Shown: positions 44,269 to 53,164 of the stretch, in pieces | How the letters are laid out: the number at the start of each line of letters is the position of its first letter | Numbering within the stretch: the stretch's first letter is position 1 | Assembly: GCA_009773805.1 (NCBI GenBank) | Contig: WTXA01000001.1 | Span: 1-64,000, forward strand | Direction: 5' to 3' | From: Fusobacteriota bacterium | Lineage (GTDB): Bacteria; Bacillota; TC1 | Length of the DNA stretch: 64,000 nt | Translations under genes and position numbers: made by a program | Notes under the pieces: generated by a model | Database searches by the model: none | What the model saw: only the letters and a program-made list of their open reading frames with translations | Told to the model about the DNA's origin: nothing

Positions 44269-44744
44269 ATTAATAGTATTTTTGATATAAAGCCTATGAT
44301 TAAGCCGAATATAATTGAAAATACTATAATGAGTGGAAGATAGAATAAAGCTATACTCCAGCCCAATGTATATCCAATTACAATAAATTGTCCAAGATTA
44401 TGGCCCAAGGATGACATTAAGCTAGTCATTGGAACACTGAATTTTAATTGCTTAGAAAGCCAAATGAAGAATATAGAAAAAATTGCTCCAATAATATTTA
44501 CAAAAAATAAGTAGTTTAGAAAATATCCAAAGAGAAGGCTCATTAATAATACTTTCCCAATTGATACTGTAGCAGAAGACTTCAAATTAATTAAGTAAAA
44601 AGTCAGTAATATGGGTATTTGACTAAATCCTATTTTAAATGCAGGATTTGGAAGAAAAGATGGTAGTAGCATTTCAATATAACCAAATATCATGGATAAA
44701 GCTAAAAGCGCACCTATTACCACAACATATTTACTCTTAATCAT
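44247..44744 (-). CDS. Gx transporter family protein (heptaprenyl diphosphate synthase component I-like)
   Basis: 165-residue membrane protein with five or six helices. It matches the Hpre_diP_synt_I family: GYIEMLLPSFLPNPAFKIGFSQIPILLTFYLI near the N-terminus, LNYLFFVNIIGAIFSIFFIWL, and SSLGHNLGQFIVIGYTLG. The name derives from component I of heptaprenyl synthase, but the fold is S-component-like and actual transport or enzyme function is unproven. It is commonly linked to NusG-domain-II, ApbE and Rnf genes, as here. Overlaps the upstream gene by 4 bp. Confidence 0.8.
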   Translation of the reverse strand: MIKSKYVVVIGALLALSMIFGYIEMLLPSFLPNPAFKIGFSQIPILLTFYLINLKSSATVSIGKVLLMSLLFGYFLNYLFFVNIIGAIFSIFFIWLSKQLKFSVPMTSLMSSLGHNLGQFIVIGYTLGWSIALFYLPLIIVFSIIFGLIIGFISKILLIKIEKRF

Positions 44745-45136
44745 TGTAATACTCCATCAATAGTCTCATCATTATTTCCAATTATTTTTATAACTACCTT
44801 GTTGGGTAGACATACTATTGTTTGTCCAGCAAGGTTAATAGAACCTTCATCAATACAAATCTTGTCAGGACAATTACTTGAAACAACTTTTATCATACCA
44901 TCCTTAATTACACTAATCATAAGTAAGTTCCCTTTGTCATCCAAAATAGGGACTTCTTGATCTATTGATAAATCATAAGTACCAATTAGTTTTTGAGCTA
45001 TTTTTATTTCAACCATTGCTCCTTGACCACTTATTCTAAAAAGGAAAAAGCTAATCAGAGCAATCATTGTGAGAATAACAACTATTAGTAGTTCCTTCTT
45101 ATTCACTCTTATATTGGTTATCTTGGGAAAATTCAA
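44741..45136 (-). CDS. NusG domain II-containing exported protein
   Basis: 131 aa from a TTG start at 45136, chosen because GGAGGG (45150-45145) lies 8 bases upstream; a longer frame reaches an ATG at 45181 but has no such site. One membrane helix (KELLIVVILTMIALISFFLF), then an external NusG domain II with CPDKICIDEGSINLAGQTIVCLPNKVVIKI. The conserved Cys-x4-Cys and VCLPNK are the family hallmark. Function unknown; consistently found beside Rnf and flavin-transfer genes, suggesting a role in extracytoplasmic redox. It overlaps the apbE end by ~38 bp. Confidence 0.82.
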   Translation of the reverse strand: MNFPKITNIRVNKKELLIVVILTMIALISFFLFRISGQGAMVEIKIAQKLIGTYDLSIDQEVPILDDKGNLLMISVIKDGMIKVVSSNCPDKICIDEGSINLAGQTIVCLPNKVVIKIIGNNDETIDGVLQ

Positions 45137-46136
45137 TTTCAAAACCCTCCGATTTAATGATTTTATCATCATTAGTAACATATAGGACTTCCACAGGATA
45201 ATTTATTTTGCTAATTAATTTTTCTCCATCTTCAATTGATAATAGAAAAAGAGAAGTAGATAAAATATCACTAATTATACCCTTATTCGTTAAAACTGTT
45301 ACGGATTTATATAAATCTGTAGGATAACCTGAGGTACCAGAAAATATATGCGAATATTTTTTTCCATCAAATTCATAATAGCGATTATAGCTTCCTGAAG
45401 TTGCTATAACTTGATTATCTTTTAATTTTACAGTTCCGATCATTCTACTAATATTATGAGGATCTTGTACGGCTATAGTATAATAATCTCTATCATCAGG
45501 ACTTCCTAAGGCTAAAATGTTACCACCGGCATTTATTAAGGCCTTATTTATACCAGAATGTTTTAAGAACTTAACCGCCTCATCAAGACTATAACCTTTG
45601 CTTACTGCACCTAAATCTATTTCCATATCTGGAGGTATTTTAATTCTACTGTTAAAAACATCAATAAATATATCATTAGGAGTAGATGCTCCTAATGAGT
45701 TTAAGGCTTGTTCTTTTGTTGGAAGTGTATTAGTTGTTACACTGTCTCTCCATAGATTGACAGTCCTAAAAAGACCTATATTGAACTCTCCTCCAGTTAA
45801 ATTATAAAAGGGTGCACTAATAGACAGTTGATCAATTAATTCTTGATTTACTTGATAATATGAGCCTCTATTCTTGTTTAAAGAGGCGGCATTACCAGTA
45901 TATTCATTATAGGAAGTAGAATTGTCTTCTACTTCCTTTATAACATCAAAGGTATTATTAATTATTTTTTCTAATTTTTGTTTATCGATATTTTTACCAT
46001 ACAATTTAATCTCTATAGTAGTATTCATTAGAAACTGAGTTTGAGAAACTGTTATATTATGATTTATATAAAAATATAACAAAGTAAGAATAATTAAAGG
46101 TATTAATATGATAAAAGTTATTTTTTTAACGTTCAC
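45099..46136 (-). CDS. apbE: FAD:protein FMN transferase
   Basis: Attaches FMN covalently to Thr of exported flavoproteins; here the obvious targets are RnfG and RnfD. About 345 aa from the GTG at 46136, which overlaps the rnfB stop by 11 bp; a longer in-frame start at 46175 would overlap more. N-terminal membrane/lipoprotein-like helix (KKITFIILIPLIILTLLYFYI), then the ApbE fold: MNTTIEIKLYG, IDLGAVSKGYSLDEAVKFLK, NAGGNILALGS, and YSHIFSGTSGYPTD, with the Mg-binding Asp/Thr region near SDILSTSLFLL. Confidence 0.92.
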   Translation of the reverse strand: MNVKKITFIILIPLIILTLLYFYINHNITVSQTQFLMNTTIEIKLYGKNIDKQKLEKIINNTFDVIKEVEDNSTSYNEYTGNAASLNKNRGSYYQVNQELIDQLSISAPFYNLTGGEFNIGLFRTVNLWRDSVTTNTLPTKEQALNSLGASTPNDIFIDVFNSRIKIPPDMEIDLGAVSKGYSLDEAVKFLKHSGINKALINAGGNILALGSPDDRDYYTIAVQDPHNISRMIGTVKLKDNQVIATSGSYNRYYEFDGKKYSHIFSGTSGYPTDLYKSVTVLTNKGIISDILSTSLFLLSIEDGEKLISKINYPVEVLYVTNDDKIIKSEGFEIEFSQDNQYKSE

Positions 46137-46983
46137 AATTAGCACTGCATCCTGAACAACCTGATTTTTCCTCAACTTTGGCTACAACTTTAACAATATT
46201 GTTCTTTTCATAGACTAGGATCGCATGTGTAGGACAAACTTCTGCACATGCTCTACAGTTAGTGCATTTTGTATAGTCAATAACTGCAACACCACCAACA
46301 TGAATAGCATCAAAATTACATGCTTTTTCACATTTTTTACATTTTATACAGGCAACTTTACAAGATGAAATTGCATTTTTCCCTTTATCAGTATTATTGC
46401 AATTTACAAGAACTTTTTGGTCTTGTGGTATTAATTCCATCAAAAATTGAGGACAAGCCTTTACACAAATACCACAAGCTGTGCACTTCTTTGCATTCAC
46501 TTTTGGTAAACCGTTAACCATTTCAATAGCATCAAAGGGACAACTTACAGCACACGTTCCTAAGCCGAAACAACCAAAGTCACAAAGCTTCATACCACTG
46601 AATGAATTTTTAGCCAACAAACATGACTTTGCACCACTATATTCATATATTGCTTTGGCGTTATCAGCACCGTTACATTTTACTCTAGCTACAAGTGGTT
46701 TTTGGTCGCTATTAGCTTCAATTCCCATTATACCAGCGATTGCTATAGCTGTTGGTGATCCACCAACAGGGCAGCTATTTACTGGAGCCTTACCTTCAAA
46801 AATTGCTTTACCACAGCCGGAACATCCTGGATATCCACAGGCTCCACAGTTTGCACCAGGTAAAGCTTCAATAATTTCTTCAAGTTTTGGATCTGTTTCA
46901 ACATGAAATTTGACACTTGCAAAAGTAAGAATAGCACCAAGTAATAAACCTAGTATTAAAAAGATTATAAGAGTTTCTAACAT
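46126..46983 (-). CDS. rnfB: Rnf complex subunit RnfB
   Basis: Iron-sulfur subunit that accepts electrons from ferredoxin. 285 aa. N-terminal membrane helix (residues 4-22), Fes-type 4Fe-4S site Cys46/49/54 with CGACGYPGCSGCG, and then several ferredoxin-type sites: CDFGCFGLGTCAVSCP, CTACGICVKACP, CIKCKKCEKACN and CTNCRACAEVCP. Odd: the C-terminus adds a Cys-rich tail, GCSGCSANCER. Last of the six rnf genes, overlapping apbE. Confidence 0.95.
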   Translation of the reverse strand: MLETLIIFLILGLLLGAILTFASVKFHVETDPKLEEIIEALPGANCGACGYPGCSGCGKAIFEGKAPVNSCPVGGSPTAIAIAGIMGIEANSDQKPLVARVKCNGADNAKAIYEYSGAKSCLLAKNSFSGMKLCDFGCFGLGTCAVSCPFDAIEMVNGLPKVNAKKCTACGICVKACPQFLMELIPQDQKVLVNCNNTDKGKNAISSCKVACIKCKKCEKACNFDAIHVGGVAVIDYTKCTNCRACAEVCPTHAILVYEKNNIVKVVAKVEEKSGCSGCSANCER

Positions 46984-47567
46984 TATAGTATACCTCCAAA
47001 ACCAATGAAAGCTAGAGACATAAATGCAGCTGTTATAAGGGCTATCGGTAGTCCTTTAAAAGCTTCAGGAATATCCAATAGTTCCAATTTTTCTCTAATA
47101 GCTGAAAATAATACTATAACTAATAAAAATCCTAACCCACTTCCTAAAGCATAAAGAATGGATCCTAGAAAATCATATCCATTGTTTATATTTAAAATAG
47201 CAATACCTAAAACTGCACAGTTAGTCGTAATAAGAGGTAAGTAGACTCCTAATGATTCATATAAGCCTCTCATGTATTTTTTCATAACAACTTCAATCAA
47301 TTGTACGATAGCAGCTATGATAATTATGAAAGATATAGTTCTTAAAAACTCCAAATGGAAAGGAACCTGAACTAAATAGTAAAAAGCATATGATGCAATT
47401 GTTGCAACAACAAGAACTACCGTTACTGCCATACCCATACCTACGGCACTTGAAGTTTTTTTTGAAACTCCCAAAAATGAACATATACCTAAAAACTGTG
47501 ATAAAAGAACATTTTTGATTAATATACCAGAAAAAACTAAACCAAAGTATAAAGATAAATTATTCAT
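46983..47567 (-). CDS. rnfA: Rnf complex subunit RnfA
   Basis: 194-residue membrane subunit of six helices. It pairs with RnfE to hold an intramembrane iron-sulfur centre: conserved Cys29 in FLGICSFLGVS and Cys117 in ITTNCAVLGIAI. Sequence landmarks ILIKNVLLSQFLG and LYESLGVYLPLITTNC are textbook RnfA/NqrE. Overlaps rnfE by 8 bp and abuts rnfB by one base. Confidence 0.96.
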   Translation of the reverse strand: MNNLSLYFGLVFSGILIKNVLLSQFLGICSFLGVSKKTSSAVGMGMAVTVVLVVATIASYAFYYLVQVPFHLEFLRTISFIIIIAAIVQLIEVVMKKYMRGLYESLGVYLPLITTNCAVLGIAILNINNGYDFLGSILYALGSGLGFLLVIVLFSAIREKLELLDIPEAFKGLPIALITAAFMSLAFIGFGGIL

Positions 47568-48168
47568 TTTCTAGCTCCTCCTTCTTTTTATTGGAATAAT
47601 GACCCATTACTCCAAGTATTATTCCTAATGTTAGAAATGCACCTGGTGGAAGAATCATAATTAACATATTAGTGGATGCAGGTAGGATAGTAAATCCTAG
47701 AATAGCACCAGTTCCTAGTAGTTCTCTAAAAAAAGCAATCAAAAGCATTGCAAGTGTAAAACCTATTCCGACAGCAATACCATCAATTGTAGAATGTAGA
47801 ATATTATTTTTACTTGCAAAGGATTCTGCTCTTTCCAAAATAATACAGTTAACAACAATTAGGGGTAAGTAAATTCCTAAACTGACATATAATGTAGGTA
47901 CATAGGCATGTATTAACATTTCAATTATTGTCACCAAGGCGGCAATAATACCTATATAAGCAGGGATTCTTACTGCAGCAGGGATAACTTTACGCATTAT
48001 TGATATTGAAATATTTGACAGTGTAAGTATAACAATAACGGAAATACCCATTCCTATAGCATTAGATAAAGTTGTTGTAACAGCTAAAGTAGGGCACATT
48101 CCTAAAAGCATTATTAATATAGCATTTTTTCTGTAAATACCATCTTTAAAAATATCTGAAATTTTCAT
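47560..48168 (-). CDS. rnfE: Rnf complex subunit RnfE
   Basis: 202-residue membrane partner of RnfA, homologous to NqrD. Cys25 in LLGMCPTLAVTT and Cys108 in LPLIVVNCIILERAE are the counterpart ligands of the intramembrane cluster. Starts MKISDIFKDGIYRKN, typical. 10 bp after rnfG, 8-bp overlap with rnfA. Confidence 0.96.
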   Translation of the reverse strand: MKISDIFKDGIYRKNAILIMLLGMCPTLAVTTTLSNAIGMGISVIVILTLSNISISIMRKVIPAAVRIPAYIGIIAALVTIIEMLIHAYVPTLYVSLGIYLPLIVVNCIILERAESFASKNNILHSTIDGIAVGIGFTLAMLLIAFFRELLGTGAILGFTILPASTNMLIMILPPGAFLTLGIILGVMGHYSNKKKEELENE

Positions 48169-48178
48169 ATTATCCTCC

Positions 48179-48736
48179 CTACTTCTTATAGTTGGTGTTA
48201 AAATCTGCTAAGGCTTCATTAACACTGTTGACTACTGCAGTAGAGGTGATTGTCGCTCCAGTAATTGCAGTAATATTATCTTTGGCTTTTAGTTCTTCAT
48301 CAGTTGATTTATCTGAAAACTGATCCAAGAATTTTGGAGCAGTGGCTAATGTTCCCAAACCAGGAGTTTCAGTTTGCTTAGTTACAATTACTTTAACCAG
48401 CTTGGAATCAGTTGCGTTTATTCCAATCAAGCTGACTACATCACTAGAGTAACCTGTTGTATAAGCAAGGTATAGGTATCCTAATACATTGCCATCTTTT
48501 GTAGCAGTAGCTAAGCTGATTATATTAGAACTTTTATCTTTATCCTTCTTGTTATCATAAATAACTTCATATTCACTATCTGGGAAAATAGATTCATAGT
48601 AGGAATTTAGTTTAGTGGCTTCACTTTCAGCAATAATATTAGCAGTAGTGCTATTTACCATGAAAACAGCAACAGCCAGAACTGCTGAAATTACTCCAAG
48701 AAGAAGGCTAGTTGTTAAAAGGCTATTTTTTTTCAT
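48179..48736 (-). CDS. rnfG: Rnf complex subunit RnfG (covalent FMN)
   Basis: 185 aa with one N-terminal helix (about 8-28) and an external FMN-binding domain. The flavinylation site TGATITS is at residues 159-165, so FMN should be joined to Thr162 by ApbE. Conserved TPGLGT (QTETPGLGTLA) is at ~122-132. Overlaps the rnfD end by 14 bp. Confidence 0.95.
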   Translation of the reverse strand: MKKNSLLTTSLLLGVISAVLAVAVFMVNSTTANIIAESEATKLNSYYESIFPDSEYEVIYDNKKDKDKSSNIISLATATKDGNVLGYLYLAYTTGYSSDVVSLIGINATDSKLVKVIVTKQTETPGLGTLATAPKFLDQFSDKSTDEELKAKDNITAITGATITSTAVVNSVNEALADFNTNYKK

Positions 48737-49760
48737 TGCTCTTTACCTTAACCTTTCCAAAGATTCTATTACCAGTATGTCTGTCGATTAAAGGTGTAAC
48801 CATATTCATAATCAATATAGAGAAGACAACTCCCTCAGGAAAATTGCTGAATGTTCTTATAACTATAGTTAAAACACCAAGACCAATACCGAAAATTATA
48901 CGACCTTTTTTTGTCATCGGGCTTGTAACCCAATCTGTAGCCATAAAAACAGCTCCAAATAATAATGAGCCAGCTAAGATACTGATTAATGGAAATAACG
49001 GACCTAAATCATAAACTAGACTTAGTATTACAGTAACTAAAAATGCAGAACCTACATATGAGGTAACAATCTCAGTATGAATACGTTTTTTAACTATTAA
49101 ATATATTAAACCAATAATTATTGCTATAGCACTAGTTTCTCCAAGAGAACCGGCTACTTCACCTGTAAATAATAATTTAATTAATCCCCAAGAATTACTT
49201 TCAATAACACTATAAGCAGTCCTTGCAGCTTCCATATCACCAGTTTTAATATTCATCATTACTGTTTTAACTAATGAAAGAGGAGTTGCGCTAGTAGTAG
49301 CATCAACATAAGTTGATGTCATAGGATTTACCCAGTTAGTCAATGGCACAGAAAAGGCTATTAACAAGAAGGCTCTTGCAGCAGCAGCTGGATTAAATAC
49401 ATTATTCCCGATTCCACCAAAAAGTTGTTTGACTACCACAATAGCTATTAATGATCCTAACACTGCAATTATAAGTGGAGTCGAAGGAGGTAAGGTAAGA
49501 CCAAGGATTAAACCTGTAACAACTGCGCTTAAATCTTGACATGAATTGTACCTCTTCAATACTAATCTAGAAATATATTCGAAAGCAACTGCAGAAGCAG
49601 TTGTAGTTAGAAGTACAAGAACACTTCCCATTCTAAAGAATAGTACACTAGCTATAATAACAGGAATCAAAGAGATGATAACATCTAACATAGCCATATT
49701 TACACTATTACCACTATGGGCAAATGGAGACCAAGTAACTTTTCTCATTTTGTTTTCCAT
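48723..49760 (-). CDS. rnfD: Rnf complex subunit RnfD (covalent FMN)
   Basis: 345-residue multi-helix membrane subunit, homologous to NqrB. Flavinylation motif SATP at residues 157-160 (DATTSATPLS), predicting FMN on Thr159. GGIGNNVFNPAAAARAFLL near residue 116 and the C-terminal FMATDWVTSP are conserved. It probably forms part of the ion channel. Follows rnfC by 2 bp. Confidence 0.95.
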   Translation of the reverse strand: MENKMRKVTWSPFAHSGNSVNMAMLDVIISLIPVIIASVLFFRMGSVLVLLTTTASAVAFEYISRLVLKRYNSCQDLSAVVTGLILGLTLPPSTPLIIAVLGSLIAIVVVKQLFGGIGNNVFNPAAAARAFLLIAFSVPLTNWVNPMTSTYVDATTSATPLSLVKTVMMNIKTGDMEAARTAYSVIESNSWGLIKLLFTGEVAGSLGETSAIAIIIGLIYLIVKKRIHTEIVTSYVGSAFLVTVILSLVYDLGPLFPLISILAGSLLFGAVFMATDWVTSPMTKKGRIIFGIGLGVLTIVIRTFSNFPEGVVFSILIMNMVTPLIDRHTGNRIFGKVKVKSNEKK

Positions 49761-49762
49761 AT

Positions 49763-51070
49763 TTATCTCCTCCTTAACTCAAGTTTGCCATGCCTAATAT
49801 AATCAAGCAGTGGTATATGTGATGGACAAACATAGGAACAGGTACCACATTCGATACATGCAACAATACCATATTCATTTAGTGTGTCATATTTATTGTT
49901 TTTGACTAATTGAGCTAAATTAGTAGGGGATAAAAATGCAGGACAATTGTCGATACAACTACTACAACGTACACATTGTAGTTCTGGTCCAACCTTTGGT
50001 AAATCCTCAAGTAAAATTATAGCATTTATTCCTTTAGTAACCGGTGTCATTTCTGTATACATGGTTTTACCCATCATTAAGCCACCAGCTAGCAAAACAT
50101 TGTTCTTATCAAAATCTTCATCATCAATAAGATCCTTAAATAATATACCTATAGGTACATAGTAGTTAGAAGGACTTTTAACATTACCTGTTATAGTCAG
50201 ATAATGATGGGTAAGTGGTTTGCCAAGTTCAACTGCATCGCATAGAGCCTTGGCAGTACCAACATTATTGACGATAACACCAATATCTATAGGTAGTCCA
50301 CCATAAGTAACCTCTTGATTTAAAAGAGCACTAACTAATTGTTTTTCTGCTCCTTGTGGGTATTTTTCTTTGAATAAGGCTACTTGAATATCGGTATCGC
50401 CACTAAGAGTTTGCCTGAAAGTTTCATATACATCCATCTTATTATCTTCAATACAAATATAGCCTTTAGGAGCACCACTAGCAATTAACATATACTTTAA
50501 ACCTCTGATTACTTCTTTGCAGTGATTTTTCATGATGGCATAATCAGCAGTATTGTATGGTTCACATTCTATACCATTTAAAATAACTGCACTACATTTC
50601 TTATCTCCTAAATATTTTATAGGAGTAGGGAAAGTAGCGCCACCTAGGCCAACTAATCCAGATTCTTCCATAATATCAACTATGTTTTTAGCCGTAAGTT
50701 TCATAGCATCTTCAGTTGATCTTGATATATATTCAACTTCTTGATTACTGAAATCATTTTTAATAACAATAGATTTACTTAGTTGACCAGTAGGTTCATT
50801 AATAAAGAAATCTATATGCTCAATCACCCCGCTTATAGGGGAGTGTATATTGGCGGAAAAACCACCATCCTTAATTGCTAGTAGTTGTCCTGCTTTAACT
50901 TGATCACCTACTTCAACAACTGGTACTGATGGTTTTCCTAGTTGTTGGTTTAGAGGTAGATAAAGGTATTCCGGATCTTTAGGTATGATAATTTGCGAAT
51001 TAGTGGTTAACGCTTTTTTTGCAGCGCTTCCATGAATATGGATCCCACCTTTAAAGGAAAATTTTTTCAT
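49763..51070 (-). CDS. rnfC: Rnf complex subunit RnfC
   Basis: NADH-side subunit, 435 aa. It has an N-terminal RnfC barrel (KGGIHIHGSAAKKALT), an NADH/FMN Rossmann region (GLGGATFPTPIKY, NGIECEPYNTADY), a soluble-ligand-binding beta-grasp, and two 4Fe-4S sites (CVRCSSCIDNCP and CIECGTCSYVCP) near the C-terminus. First gene of rnfCDGEAB-apbE-NusG-II-Gx. It starts only 21 bp after ychF on the same strand, with no terminator visible. Confidence 0.96.
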   Translation of the reverse strand: MKKFSFKGGIHIHGSAAKKALTTNSQIIIPKDPEYLYLPLNQQLGKPSVPVVEVGDQVKAGQLLAIKDGGFSANIHSPISGVIEHIDFFINEPTGQLSKSIVIKNDFSNQEVEYISRSTEDAMKLTAKNIVDIMEESGLVGLGGATFPTPIKYLGDKKCSAVILNGIECEPYNTADYAIMKNHCKEVIRGLKYMLIASGAPKGYICIEDNKMDVYETFRQTLSGDTDIQVALFKEKYPQGAEKQLVSALLNQEVTYGGLPIDIGVIVNNVGTAKALCDAVELGKPLTHHYLTITGNVKSPSNYYVPIGILFKDLIDDEDFDKNNVLLAGGLMMGKTMYTEMTPVTKGINAIILLEDLPKVGPELQCVRCSSCIDNCPAFLSPTNLAQLVKNNKYDTLNEYGIVACIECGTCSYVCPSHIPLLDYIRHGKLELRRR

Positions 51071-51091
51071 AATTACACCTCAACAATATTA

Positions 51092-52192
51092 TTAAACATT
51101 AAATCTAAAATGCATGACATCGCCATCTTGTACTATATACTCTTTGCCCTCAATACGTAATTTACCAGCTTCTTTTGCCTTAACTTCAGACCTTAAAGTT
51201 ATTAAGTCTTCATAACTAATAACTTCAGCCTTGATAAAACCACGTTCAAAATCAGTATGAATTACACCTGCAGCTCCAGGAGCTTTAGTACCTTTTCTTA
51301 CTGTCCAGGCACGAGATTCCTTTTCTCCAGCGGTAAAATAGGTTATTAAACCTAATAGTTCATATGTAGCACTTATTATCTCTTCAAGACCTGAATACTC
51401 AAGACCAAGATCTTTTAGAAATTCTTTTTTCTCTTCTAGACTGAGTTCAGCAATTTCCGCTTCAATTTTAGCTGATACAGGAATAGCGATAGCTTTGTCT
51501 TCCTTAGCTTTTTCAATAACTTCCAATACTAGTGGTAGAGAAAAACGTTCATGAATTTCATCTTCACCAATATTAGCCACATATATTATCGGTTTGATGG
51601 TAAGTAAGTTAAGACGTTTGACTATTTTTAACTCTTCTTCGTCAAAGTCCAAACTTCTTGCAGGTTTACTGTCTTGCAGAGCTTCTAAAATTCTTACAAC
51701 AAGACCGTGTTCCTGAATACTTTCTTTATCTTTAGATTTGACTTTACTTTTTAACTTATCAAGTCGTTTTTCCATAGAATCAAGATCAGCAAGTATTAAT
51801 TCGAGATTAATAGTATCAATATCATCTCCTGGTCGTACCTTGCCTGATACATGAGTAATATTTGAATCCTCAAAACAACGGACAACTTGGGCTATTGCAT
51901 CTACTTCTCTAATATGAGCTAGAAATTGATTTCCAAGTCCTTCGCCTTTACTAGCACCAGCGACGAGTCCTGCAATATCCACAAATTCATAAGTTGTCGG
52001 TATCGTTTTTTTTGAGTCATAAAGTGCGCTCAAATCATTTAATCTCTTATCAGGTACTGCTACAACACCAATATTTGGTTCAATCGTACAGAAAGGATAA
52101 TTTGCAGATTCTGCTCCTGCTTGGGTTATAGCATTGAATAAAGTTGATTTACCTACGTTTGGCAGGCCAACTATTCCACATTTTAGTGACAA
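51092..52192 (-). CDS. ychF: ribosome-binding ATPase YchF
   Basis: 366-residue Obg-family NTPase that prefers ATP. G1 [14 protein letters not shown] at residues 8-21, a coiled-coil insertion (~130-165), and C-terminal TGS domain ([30 protein letters not shown]). Involved in translation quality and oxidative-stress responses in other bacteria. RBS AGGAGGT. Probably co-transcribed with rnfC downstream. Confidence 0.96.
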   Translation of the reverse strand: MSLKCGIVGLPNVGKSTLFNAITQAGAESANYPFCTIEPNIGVVAVPDKRLNDLSALYDSKKTIPTTYEFVDIAGLVAGASKGEGLGNQFLAHIREVDAIAQVVRCFEDSNITHVSGKVRPGDDIDTINLELILADLDSMEKRLDKLKSKVKSKDKESIQEHGLVVRILEALQDSKPARSLDFDEEELKIVKRLNLLTIKPIIYVANIGEDEIHERFSLPLVLEVIEKAKEDKAIAIPVSAKIEAEIAELSLEEKKEFLKDLGLEYSGLEEIISATYELLGLITYFTAGEKESRAWTVRKGTKAPGAAGVIHTDFERGFIKAEVISYEDLITLRSEVKAKEAGKLRIEGKEYIVQDGDVMHFRFNV

Positions 52193-52273
52193 TTAATTAC
52201 CTCCTTTTCATATTTGATAACATACATTATTAGTATATTGGAAAACCCTATAAAAAACAAGGAAAATAGCATT

Positions 52274-53065
52274 ATGAGAACATATTTATGGTCTAAAATT
52301 ATAGATTTGGCATATAGTTTGAAAACAATGAAAATGATGTATCAAGACTATATGCAGAATTTAACAGAACAAGAATTTCTAAAAAAATATTTGTATAAGG
52401 AAAATCAAAGTGCAATAACTAGAGATTATCTTATATTTAAAGAAAATGAAGAGAAACTAGGATTTAAAATCGTCACTATATATGATGAAACATATCCAAC
52501 TAAACTTAAATTTTCAATTAATCCACCAATTGCCTTCTATTATTTAGGCGATTCTAATTTATTGAAAAATTACATGGTCGCTGTTGTTGGTAGTAGAATA
52601 GCACCATCGAAATATATTAAAATTGCTAGGAATCTTGGAATTGGTCTTAGCAAAATGAATATTATTGGTGTAAGTGGATTAGCAAAAGGGATAGATGCAA
52701 GTTTTCATCAAGGCATAGATATTAGTATAGGTGTATTAGGTTGCGGAATAGATAGGATATACCCAACAGTTAACAAAGCATTATATAAAAAAGTAATGTA
52801 CAATGGGTGCTTGATCTCGGAATATCCTTTGAATACTAAGCCATTACCATGGCATTTTCCAAGAAGAAATAGATTGATTGCTGGACTAGGCGACATTTTG
52901 ATTCTGGTTTATGCAAAAGAGAAAAGTGGTTCTATCATTACTTTAGATTATGCCTTGGATTTAGGACGAGATATTTTCCTAACAAGTGAAATGTATGATA
53001 GACTGGATTTAAGTGGTTATAGTATTAGGGAGCTTAAAATGCATCTAAAATCATTTCGGTTTTGA
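52274..53065 (+). CDS. dprA: DNA-processing protein DprA, short form
   Basis: 263 aa from the ATG at 52274, supported by AAGGA ten bases upstream; a longer TTG frame from 52214 lacks a site. Rossmann-like DprA core with VAVVGSRIAPS, VSGLAKGIDASFHQG, GCGIDRIYP, ISEYPLNTKPLPWHFPRRNRLIAGLGD and KSGSIITLDYALDLGRDIF. It loads RecA on incoming single-stranded DNA in transformable relatives. It ends shortly after the core, without the C-terminal winged-helix domain many homologues carry. Divergent from ychF. Confidence 0.9.
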   Translation: MRTYLWSKIIDLAYSLKTMKMMYQDYMQNLTEQEFLKKYLYKENQSAITRDYLIFKENEEKLGFKIVTIYDETYPTKLKFSINPPIAFYYLGDSNLLKNYMVAVVGSRIAPSKYIKIARNLGIGLSKMNIIGVSGLAKGIDASFHQGIDISIGVLGCGIDRIYPTVNKALYKKVMYNGCLISEYPLNTKPLPWHFPRRNRLIAGLGDILILVYAKEKSGSIITLDYALDLGRDIFLTSEMYDRLDLSGYSIRELKMHLKSFRF

Positions 53066-53100
53066 AATTATCTACTATTACTATTGTAGATAATTTGTTT
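53065..53100 (+). terminator. probable terminator between dprA and topA
   Basis: An 11-bp stem (AAATTATCTAC with GTAGATAATTT), loop of ten, followed by GTTTAAT. The stem begins within the dprA stop codon region; the U tract is weak. Confidence 0.5.
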
Positions 53101-53164
53101 AATATACTTGCAATAGAAATTTTGTTTGTGTAGAATTACCATTATATCAAGCAAGGAGGAACAA

